Positions 17,681 through 25,277 of a stretch of DNA of 64,000 bases are shown in pieces. Each line of letters starts with the position of its first letter. Position 1 is the stretch's first letter. This stretch comes from Amycolatopsis tolypomycina (GTDB taxonomy: Bacteria > Actinomycetota > Actinomycetes > Mycobacteriales > Pseudonocardiaceae): assembly GCF_900105945.1 (NCBI RefSeq), contig NZ_FNSO01000004.1, forward strand, positions 248,001 through 312,000, given 5' to 3'. The notes under the pieces were generated by a model, which made no database searches, was not told the DNA's origin, and worked only from the letters and a program-made list of their open reading frames with translations. The position numbers and the translations under genes were made by a program.

Positions 17681-18764
17681 TCGAGCTACGACAACGCCGA
17701 CAACCCGACCACGGTCGCCGGGACCACGCAGACCTTCGACCCGGCAGGGCAGCTCCTCACCTCGGGCGGTACCAGCTACGGCAGCGACGACCTCGGTGAA
17801 CGGACCACGGCCGGCACCAGTGCTACGTACAGCTACGACCAAGCAGGCCGCCTCGGGACCTACACCGCCGGATCGACCACCGCCACGTATGCCTACGACG
17901 GCACCGGCCTTCGCGTGGGCAAGACCGTCAACGGCACATCCGGCATCTTCACCTGGGACGACAACAAGACGCCGAATGTCCTGACCGACGGCACCAACGA
18001 CTACCTCTACGGCCCCGGCGGCCTCCCAGTCGAGCAGATCGGCGCCGGCGGACCCAGCTGGTTCGTCCACGACGGACTCGGCTCGACCATCGGCCTGCTC
18101 AACGCGGTCGGTGCGGTGACCGGCCGCTACGACTACACCCCGTACGGCGTGGCCACATTCACGGGAACGACGTCCACGCCGCTGCAGTTCACCGGCCAGT
18201 ACACCGACACCGAATCCCACCTGCTCTACCTGCGCGCCCGCTACTACGACCCCGCCACCGCGCTGTTCCTGACCGTCGATCCGCTCGTCGACCGGACCGG
18301 GACGCCCTACGCCTACGCCGGGGACAACCCGCTCGTTGCTATCGACCCGACGGGGCTGGGGTTCTGGGACATCGTCACCGACGTCGGTGAAGCGGTCGTC
18401 ATCGGCGCGGTGGACATCGGTGAAGAGTTCCTCACCGATGGTGCGGCCACGCCCTTCCTCGCCGAGGAAGACTCCGCCATCGCGGCCGGATTCTCCGCCC
18501 TGCGCGGCCTGATCGGCGGGTACGCCAAAGCCGAGGTGCTCGGCAACACGATCAACGACCTCGGCTGCGACTCCGGCGGATCCGCGGCCGCCGCCGGCGG
18601 CGTCTGCACCCTCCGAGACGACGACGGCAACGTACAGTACGTCGGCCGCACCAACAACTTCGGAAAGCGGCAGTCCGCACAAGATCCGCCCGATCAGCCT
18701 GCGGAACGGCAACCTCGGAAAGTACCTGGAAGCAGCCTGCAAGTTCATTGGAGAGCTCGGATGA
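17681..18764 (+). pseudogene. Rhs-repeat toxin C-terminal remnant (GIY-YIG-like tip)
   Basis: There is no start: an in-frame stop lies at 17678-17680. The frame carries YD/RHS repeats (ATYSYDQAGRLGTYTAGSTT, ATYAYDGTGLRVGKTVNGT), then the Rhs core end LLYLRARYYDPATALFLTVDP and PYAYAGDNPLVAIDPTG. The toxin region opens like a GIY-YIG nuclease (VCTLRDDDGNVQYVGRTNN) but a deletion/frameshift near 18670 removes its middle. The native C-terminus continues in another frame (KIRPISLRNGNLGKYLEAA) and ends with TGA at 18762-18764, overlapping the immunity gene ATG. The N-terminal delivery part is lost to a breakpoint against the recombinase remnant. Confidence 0.75.
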
Positions 18765-19240
18765 CCCGCAGGGGAGCCAAGCAGAAGTACGTCGAAGGCG
18801 ACTGGGTGGCTGTTCCACTCGTGGGCGGCGGTTACGCCCTCGGCGTCATCGCTCGCACTACGAAGAAGTCGCAATCGACGCTTTTCGGCTACTTCTTCGG
18901 GCCGAAACGGGAGACGCTTCCGTCGCTTTCGGATGCCGAGGGGTTGCGGCGGGAAGATGCTCTGTGGACGAGTGTGTTCGGTGATGTCGGGCTGTACGAC
19001 GGCAGCTGGGTTGTCCTCGGCAGGTTGGCGGACTGGGACAGGGACGCGTGGCGGATGCCGGCGTTTGTACACCGGGACAGCCTGGTCGGACTGTTCAGCC
19101 TGGTCGAATACCCGGGTGATGACCCGGGCGAACGGCCGAGCCGCCGCAGGATCACCGAAGAGGAAGCCCGTGGCTTGCCAGAGTCGGGGAGTGCCGGGTC
19201 AGGGTTTGTCGAACAACGCCTGACAAAGCTGCTTTCCTGA
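18761..19240 (+). CDS. Imm26-like immunity protein
   Basis: A 159-residue cytoplasmic protein opening KQKYVEGDWVAVPLVGGGYA with GVIAR and FGYFFGPK following, the pattern of the Imm26 family of polymorphic-toxin immunity proteins. ATG at 18761 has GGAGAG upstream and overlaps the decayed toxin stop as ATGA, the usual toxin-immunity coupling. The same frame is also open upstream into the Rhs fragment because of the toxin frameshift, so an automatic caller may report a longer fusion starting at 17915. The gene appears intact although its toxin is not. Confidence 0.72.
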   Translation: MTRRGAKQKYVEGDWVAVPLVGGGYALGVIARTTKKSQSTLFGYFFGPKRETLPSLSDAEGLRREDALWTSVFGDVGLYDGSWVVLGRLADWDRDAWRMPAFVHRDSLVGLFSLVEYPGDDPGERPSRRRITEEEARGLPESGSAGSGFVEQRLTKLLS

Positions 19241-19315
19241 CACAGATCGACGTATCTGTTTGCCGGGCGACCTCTGCCTGCCGATTCGGTACCAAAGGTA
19301 GTTCAACTGGACGGC

Positions 19316-19700
19316 GTGCGTATCGCGAGGTCGCTCATGGAACAGAGGATGGGCCCGGCCCGCCGGTGGGCCGGTGTCCCCGAGCGCTTCCCTCGGGAAG
19401 GGGCAGGCCGGCACCGGTCCCTTCCCTGGACCGGGCAACGTCAAGAGTGCACGCAACCCAAGTTCTTGTGGTGGCGAAGCACGGACGGGGTGAACTTGTT
19501 CAAACCCGGATCGGTAGCGATCAAACGTTACCTCTACCGAGGAAGCAAGATCCCGACCCCGTGGACCCATGCGACAGAGCAGGCTGCCGCCTGACCGGCT
19601 CGTGGAGAGCCGGATGCGGGGCAACTCGCACGTCCGTTCGGAAGAGCGGCATTGGGGAGACGACCTGGGGCAACCCGGGCACCGCGCCCCATGCCGACTC
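19316..19700 (+). ncRNA. ORF-less group II intron remnant
   Basis: It starts with GTGCG (19316-19320), as group II introns do, followed by a segment like domain I of bacterial introns (CATGGAACAGAGGATGGGCC, then GGGGTGAACTTGTTCAAACC and CGGATCGGTAGCG). At about 19605-19641 lies a domain V-like hairpin: GAGAGCCGGATGCGG, a short loop, then CTCGCACGTCCGTTCGG. A domain VI-like stem follows. No reverse transcriptase is encoded, so the intron is compact or deleted. The 3' boundary near 19700 is approximate. The rest of 19241-19883 holds no recognisable gene. Confidence 0.6.
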
Positions 19701-19883
19701 TTGCGACGCTCCCTGCAACAGCCAAACTAGCCCCGCTGCCGACAGTCACAGTCGCTAGGTTGACGTCTGCCGACTGGCCAGGGCTTCCGGCGTTGGCTGG
19801 TCGTCGAGAGCCTTCGCATCCTGTAGCACTTCGCCTCTGCTCTGCGACTTTCAATAAGGCTGCAGACCGGACGGAGGCGGGAA

Positions 19884-22259
19884 TTGGTACATCCAGATCA
19901 CGCGAGCCGCAAATTCCGGTGGCTAGCTCGCTTGCGTGACGAAATCATTGGATTCTTGGAAAACGTCGATGTCGAACCGGTCGGCGAACTCGCTCCCAGC
20001 GTGCTGCTTGATTGGGACAGCGCGATGGCTGAGGGATTCGAACTGTGGACCGCCCGGCTCGCGTTGGAAGTCATGCTGGACGAGTCGCTGGCTCGAGAAG
20101 ACATCAAAGCTGCTTTGCGTGCGGAGGCCATACGCGCTGAAGATGCCAAGCGAGCGGTGATGAGCAGCGAAACCGCGTTGGCCCGGGTTCGCATGGCGCA
20201 GGATGAGTACGCACGGCGGGCGGACTCGGCGCAGCGCCCGTCACGCCTGAGCGACCTGACTCCGGCAAAGATCGGATGGCTCTTCGTCGCCGGGGTGCTC
20301 TGTCTGGGTTACGTAGCGGTGCTCGCCTACTGCGGCCCGCAGCTGACTGTGGGATTGTCGGCGATGAGTCTGGTGGGTCTGGCGGGGGTCGCGCTGTTTT
20401 CCGGCTCGATAGTGCAGCGGCACGTCCCCAAGCTCCTGCCGTTCAACAACCTCCGTGAAATCGGCCGGATGGTTCCGCACGAGGACCTGATCGGCCTTGG
20501 CTCGCGGTGGCAGGCAGTGCAGACCGAGCTGGTGATCCCCGAGATCCGGGAGTTCATCCGCCGGAACCGCGTGCTGGTCTACGGCGGAAGGCTGATCTTC
20601 CAGGAGATCCACGGTCTGTACGGCGAAGCGGAATCGGACATCGTCCAGACTGCCGGGACCAGGCGGCTGGCCAGGGTGTTGAGCCGTGCAGACTCCGTCG
20701 CCGTAGCGCTGGCCGGGCACCGCGGGGTCGGGAAGACCACCGCGATCCGCTCGATCGCCCGCGGCCTGCACACCAGCCCGGGAAGCCCGGCACCCTTCGT
20801 CGTCGTCGCTTCGGCACCGGCGAACTACGAAGCCCGGGACTTCGTCCTGCACCTCCACGCTCTGCTCTGCCGCGCGGTCCTCGACCGAGTGGGTTCGCCG
20901 AGGCCGGAGAAGGGCGGTCGTCTGCGCGCCGCCGCACTCCGGATCGTCCTGGGCCTCGTCTTCATCTTCGCCTGTGCCGACACGGCCTTGCTGCTGTGGA
21001 ACACCGACGTTCCCCGGTTCGGTGCCGACATCGCCGGGCTGATCCGGCGTTCGGTCGCCGGCTTCCCGAACGGCGTGGACCGGCTGTGGGCCGGCCAGCC
21101 GCCGGTACACCTCGTCGCGTTGGCCGTCCTCGCCCTGATCCCGCTCGTCGTGATCGGCTGGCTGCTGGTCTCGATCACGAGCGCGATCGCCGGGATTCCG
21201 CGGCGGCGGAGGTTGCGCGGGCTGGCGGTGCTCCAGCGGCAGACCAGAAAGCAGCTCGACCAGATCCGGTTCCTGCAGACCTACACCACCGGATGGTCCG
21301 GCAAGCTCAGCATGCCGCTCAAAGGAGAGGCGGGCCGAACCTGGTCCACCCAGCGCGCCGAACAGCAGCTGACCCACCCGGAGGTCGTGGACAAGTTCCG
21401 GGAGTTCGCGGCCTTCGCCTCGCGCCGCCTGCAGGAAGAGGGCGTGTCCGAGCATCATCTGATCATCGCTATCGACGAGCTTGACAAGATCGGTGAGCCG
21501 GAGAAGGCATACCAGTTCATCAACGACATCAAAGCGATCTTCGATGTCCCCGGCTGCCTGTTCTTCGTGTCGGTCTCCGACGACGCCGTCCTCAACTTCG
21601 AGCAGCGCGGTCTGGCTGTCCGCGATGCCTTCGACAGCGCCTTCAGCGAAATGATCCGCCTCGAACACTTCACCATGGACGAAAGCAGGCTGTGGATCGC
21701 CCTCCGGCTGATCGGTCTTCCGGAGCAGTTCGGCTGTCTCTGTCATTGCGTCTCAGGTGGGCTTCCTCGCGACCTCAAGCGCTACACGATCGAAATGATC
21801 GACATGGCAGCCGCGGTCTACCGCCCGTCGCTCGCCCAGGTCGCCCGGGCGTTCGTTGCCCGGGAGCTGCAGAGCAAGGCCCATGCGCTGGCCGGTGTCG
21901 CCAGCGCCTTGCCGCCGACCGCCGAACTCGCCGAGCTGACCGGGCTGATCCTGCAGATCAGACAGATGCGGGAGCCGGCCGAACTTGCGCAGTTCGCCAC
22001 CCGCGTCCACGCCGACGAAGCGGAGGTCGACCTGGCTGACCCGGTGACGCGCCTGCGTTCGCAAGCGGCCTGTTTCGCGCTGTTTTGTGCCACCGTGCTG
22101 GAGGTCTTCACCGATGAACTCGATGAGCCGGAGTTGACCGCCGACCTGCACATGATCGCCGTGACCCGTCAGCGCATGGCGTTCTACCCTCACCTGGCGA
22201 TGCAGACGATCGTCGACTTCCGCCAGCGATTCGGCCTCGACACCGAATCCGCAGGTTGA
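19884..22259 (+). CDS. KAP-like membrane P-loop NTPase
   Basis: A 791-residue protein. A helical N-terminal region (1-130) precedes two hydrophobic segments (about 134-180). Walker A is GHRGVGKTTAIRSI (about 276), then two more membrane segments fall between Walker A and Walker B (about 350-372 and 405-430), and Walker B is IIAIDELDKIGE (about 526). Membrane helices inserted between the two Walker motifs are the hallmark of KAP-family NTPases (Kidins220/ARMS and PifA), several of which act in phage exclusion. TTG start with GGAGG 6 nt upstream. Single-gene unit; substrate and partners unknown. Confidence 0.75.
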   Translation: MVHPDHASRKFRWLARLRDEIIGFLENVDVEPVGELAPSVLLDWDSAMAEGFELWTARLALEVMLDESLAREDIKAALRAEAIRAEDAKRAVMSSETALARVRMAQDEYARRADSAQRPSRLSDLTPAKIGWLFVAGVLCLGYVAVLAYCGPQLTVGLSAMSLVGLAGVALFSGSIVQRHVPKLLPFNNLREIGRMVPHEDLIGLGSRWQAVQTELVIPEIREFIRRNRVLVYGGRLIFQEIHGLYGEAESDIVQTAGTRRLARVLSRADSVAVALAGHRGVGKTTAIRSIARGLHTSPGSPAPFVVVASAPANYEARDFVLHLHALLCRAVLDRVGSPRPEKGGRLRAAALRIVLGLVFIFACADTALLLWNTDVPRFGADIAGLIRRSVAGFPNGVDRLWAGQPPVHLVALAVLALIPLVVIGWLLVSITSAIAGIPRRRRLRGLAVLQRQTRKQLDQIRFLQTYTTGWSGKLSMPLKGEAGRTWSTQRAEQQLTHPEVVDKFREFAAFASRRLQEEGVSEHHLIIAIDELDKIGEPEKAYQFINDIKAIFDVPGCLFFVSVSDDAVLNFEQRGLAVRDAFDSAFSEMIRLEHFTMDESRLWIALRLIGLPEQFGCLCHCVSGGLPRDLKRYTIEMIDMAAAVYRPSLAQVARAFVARELQSKAHALAGVASALPPTAELAELTGLILQIRQMREPAELAQFATRVHADEAEVDLADPVTRLRSQAACFALFCATVLEVFTDELDEPELTADLHMIAVTRQRMAFYPHLAMQTIVDFRQRFGLDTESAG

Positions 22260-22402
22260 TCGAGACTACCTCTCCAGAATCCTGACGCCTGTTCGTCTCG
22301 ATGAACGGGTGAATTCGGCGGAAAGTGCCATGCGTACTTGAAAGTTCGTGTCATGCGCCGTTTGCAGTGCGTGGGACCGCGGCCTGTAAACCGGATTCAT
22401 AG

Positions 22403-22618
22403 GCGGCCAAGCCGGCCGCGACGACCACGCGGACCCGCGCCACCGCGGCGAAGACCACGGCGGCCAAGGCCACCACGGCGAAGGCCGCTCCGGCCAAGGC
22501 GACGACGACGCGCACCCGGACCGCTGCCGCCAAGCCGGCCGCGGCCAAGACCACCGCGGCGAAGACCACGGCGGCCAAGGCTCCGGCCAAGCGCACGTCG
22601 GCCGCGAAGAAGAAGTAG
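22403..22618 (+). pseudogene. Foreign copy of the hupB 3' end
   Basis: Reads as an HU C-terminal tail only: AAKPAATTTRTRATAAKTTA through to [13 protein letters not shown] and a stop at 22616-22618. An in-frame TAG at 22400-22402 lies directly upstream and there is no start. The last residues and the downstream terminator match the resident hupB (53432-54103, opposite strand), but the repeat order differs. It is therefore not a simple recent duplication of that gene. It may be the mark of an element that targets hupB 3' ends. Confidence 0.75.
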
Positions 22619-22634
22619 CACTCTCGCGACGATC

Positions 22635-22671
22635 GAAAGGGCCCCGCACCTGCCCGGTGCGGGGCCCTTTC
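22635..22671 (+). terminator. hupB-type terminator copy
   Basis: A perfect 16-bp stem GAAAGGGCCCCGCACC with 5-nt loop TGCCC. It differs from the resident hupB terminator (53378-53414) by few bases and travels with the hupB tail fragment. Confidence 0.8.
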
Positions 22672-22738
22672 CGTGCAGTGAAGCAGCTCGACGGCGTGTA
22701 CGAGCCTCCGGTCCGGGCGAATCTGGAATGGTTCCCGT

Positions 22739-23200
22739 ATGACGCAGAACTGGGTGACGTTCCTGGTCGCGCTTCTGACCGCAGTCACCGGGCTGGCGGG
22801 TGCGATCGGTGGGCAACTTGTCAGCGCGCGCCGGGCGATCAACTTGTCGACGCTGGAACGCCAGGCGCGCCTTGAAGACCACGATCGCGAGGAGCGGCGT
22901 ACCGCCTACGCCCGATTTCTGGTCGCTACCCGGCTGGTGGGCCAGGCCGTCCAGACAGCCGATCCCGTGGCCCGTGAACCCGCCCTCTCGGCGCTCCGCG
23001 AAGCTGCCGCCTACGTGGAGCTTGCGGGCCCCGAGGGGATCGAGGGCTTGGTTTCCCGTGTCACCGACGCCGCCGAGCGGTGGGTGACCGTGGCCCGCCG
23101 TGAAGGCCCGACCTCCGCGGGCACCCGGTCCGCGCATGACGACTACGAGGCGGCCCTGCTCGAAACGCGGGCACGCATGCGGATCGCACTCGGTGGCTGA
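22739..23200 (+). CDS. Membrane-anchored hypothetical protein
   Basis: A 153-residue protein with one N-terminal hydrophobic segment (residues 5-28, VTFLVALLTAVTGLAGAIGG) and a charged helical cytoplasmic part (LERQARLEDHDREERRTAYA onward) likely to form a coiled coil. Similar short proteins of one TM plus a helical tail are common and unassigned in actinobacteria. No clear ribosome site is seen. It lies between the hupB tail copy and the STAND gene, in the same direction as the latter. Confidence 0.55.
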   Translation: MTQNWVTFLVALLTAVTGLAGAIGGQLVSARRAINLSTLERQARLEDHDREERRTAYARFLVATRLVGQAVQTADPVAREPALSALREAAAYVELAGPEGIEGLVSRVTDAAERWVTVARREGPTSAGTRSAHDDYEAALLETRARMRIALGG

Positions 23201-23264
23201 CGCCTTACCGTGCGCGGTAAGGTCGGTCCACGTTCTGTGAGTCGCGGGCTGCGCTGGGGGTCGC

Positions 23265-25277
23265 ATGGTCGTTCCGCACGAGGTCCCGCTGGGGCCCCGG
23301 GTGTTCGTCAACCGGACGCCGGATTTCGAGCGGATGACCGAGTTCTGGCGTCGCCGGTCCGGCGTGGCCCGGGTCGGGGTGTGCTCCGGCCTGCCGGGCG
23401 TGGGCAAGACGGCGTTCGTCCGCCGGTGCGTCCAGCAGGCCCGGGACGAGGGCGCCTTCCCCGGTGGGGATCTGCACGTGGACTTCGGTCCGGTCGACGG
23501 CGAGCGGCTCTCGGTGTCCGACGCGCTGGCTTCCTGCCTGACCTCGCTGGGCGTGGCGAAGGACGTGCTGCCCGCGTCACTGGCCGGACGAGCCAACCAG
23601 CTGCGTTCGCTGACTGCGGAACTGCCGGTCCTGCTCGTCCTCGAAGACGTCACCGACCCGGCGCAGGTCGTGCCCTTCCTGCCGAACAGCCAGGCCAGCG
23701 CCGTGCTGGTGACCAGCAGCGGCCGGCTCGGGGAGCTGATCATGGACGGCGCCGAGCCCATTCCCCTCGAGCCCCTGGGCGGTGCCGATGGCGCGCACCT
23801 GCTTCGCGAACTCGCCGGGGCGCGGGTTGCCGCCGAACCGGACGCCGTGGCCGAGCTCGTCCGGCAGTGTGCGGGCCTGCCGGTCGCCCTCAAGGTGGTC
23901 GCGGCCCGGCTGGTCGCACGGCCTGGGTTGTCCGTCGCTGCGCTCGCCCAGCAGATTGCAGAAGACGACCGGGGATTCAGCGCATTCTCCGCCCGTGGGG
24001 AAGAGAAGCTCGCGGCGGTGTTCTCCACGGCCTACGACGCTCTCGACGCCGACGCGGCGAAGCTGTACAGGCTTCTGGGTCTCCTGCCCGGCGCCGACGT
24101 GGCACCGGACACCGCGGCTGCGGTACTCGACCGGTCCGCTGCTGCCGTCGCCGCCCTGGTCGACACCCTTGACGACGCCGGCCTCCTCAACATCGGCTCG
24201 ACGGGCCGGCTCTCCCTGCACCGGATGGTCCGCCGCCACGCGGCGCACCTCGCCCGGCTCACCGACCCGCCGGAGACCCACGAAGCGGCCAAGCGACGGC
24301 TGGTCGAGCACCTGCTGGTCAAGGCGGCGTTTGCCGATTTGGCCGCGCTGGGGCCGGGGCGCTACCGGTGTACGCCAGGCGACCTGACCCAAGCGCGCCG
24401 ATCCCCGTTCACCGGCGCCGATGCCCGCCGTACTGCGCTGGACTGGCTCGACGCCGAACGCGCGAACCTCCTCGCTGCGCAGCGCGTCGCCGCCGACGAA
24501 GGCTGGCACGACGAGTCGTGGCAGCTCGCCGAGGCGCTGACCGCGTTGTACGTGACCCGGCGATACCTGGTGGACTGGACGGTTTCCAGCGAGCTGGGCG
24601 CGGCTTCCGCGCGCCAGGCCGGGAATGCCGCCGCGGAGGCACGGCTCCGCAGCTTCGGGTCGCGAGCCTGGAGCGACCTCGGCAGGCTCGACCGTGCCGA
24701 AGAAGAGCTGATCACCAAGGCCCTGCCGATCGCCGAGGAACTGCCCGACGTCCGGCTCCGGGGATCGGTGTGGGAGATGGTCGGCCGGCTCAGAGACGTG
24801 ACCGCACCCGGCGAGGCAGCGGAGGCTTATCAGCGCGCCATCGCGCTGTTCACCTCGCAGGAGGACGAGCGCGGAGTCGCGTTCGTCACCCTCTTCCTCG
24901 GCGGCTCGCAGCGCCGGAACGGTGACTGGGCGCGCGCGGAGGAGACCTTGCGCGCCGCTCTGCCGTTGATCCGTGCGGTGCCGGACACCCGGATGGAAGG
25001 CCGGTGCCTGGTCGAGCTGGGAAAGGCGCTGCACGGGGCCGGACGTCCCGAAGACGCGCGCCGGGAGTTCACCCAGGCGGTGGAAGTGCTGCAGAGAAGC
25101 GGTGATCAGTTCTACGAGGCCCAGGCGCACGAGGCGCTGCTGGCGATCGCGGAGGCCGAGGGCGACGAAAGCGCCGGGCGCAACGCGCTGGCGCGGATGG
25201 TCGAGATCCACATCCGCCTCAAGAGCCCGCGCGCCGAGGAGCTCACGGAGCGGCTGGCGCGGTACTCGAAGGGGTGA
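23265..25277 (+). CDS. STAND NTPase with NB-ARC and TPR domains
   Basis: A 670-residue signalling ATPase. The NB-ARC domain has P-loop SGLPGVGKTAFVRRC (about 40-54), Walker B LPVLLVLEDV (about 120), a sensor segment ASAVLVTSS, the GLP motif (RQCAGLPVALKVVAARL, about 205) and a winged-helix part (DAAKLYRLLGLLPG, then LSLHRMVRRHA, the MHD-like region). TPR-like helical repeats run from about 440 to 665. The family resembles AfsR/SARP-type and NLR-like sensors but has no N-terminal effector or DNA-binding domain. The effector may be a partner in trans. Convergent with and overlapping the next gene by 35 bp. Confidence 0.85.
   Translation: MVVPHEVPLGPRVFVNRTPDFERMTEFWRRRSGVARVGVCSGLPGVGKTAFVRRCVQQARDEGAFPGGDLHVDFGPVDGERLSVSDALASCLTSLGVAKDVLPASLAGRANQLRSLTAELPVLLVLEDVTDPAQVVPFLPNSQASAVLVTSSGRLGELIMDGAEPIPLEPLGGADGAHLLRELAGARVAAEPDAVAELVRQCAGLPVALKVVAARLVARPGLSVAALAQQIAEDDRGFSAFSARGEEKLAAVFSTAYDALDADAAKLYRLLGLLPGADVAPDTAAAVLDRSAAAVAALVDTLDDAGLLNIGSTGRLSLHRMVRRHAAHLARLTDPPETHEAAKRRLVEHLLVKAAFADLAALGPGRYRCTPGDLTQARRSPFTGADARRTALDWLDAERANLLAAQRVAADEGWHDESWQLAEALTALYVTRRYLVDWTVSSELGAASARQAGNAAAEARLRSFGSRAWSDLGRLDRAEEELITKALPIAEELPDVRLRGSVWEMVGRLRDVTAPGEAAEAYQRAIALFTSQEDERGVAFVTLFLGGSQRRNGDWARAEETLRAALPLIRAVPDTRMEGRCLVELGKALHGAGRPEDARREFTQAVEVLQRSGDQFYEAQAHEALLAIAEAEGDESAGRNALARMVEIHIRLKSPRAEELTERLARYSKG

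Noticed and set aside
17915..19240. Single 441-residue protein spanning Rhs fragment and immunity gene
   Set aside because: The toxin's native C-terminus is in another frame and ends exactly at the immunity ATG, so the fusion is an accident of a frameshift.
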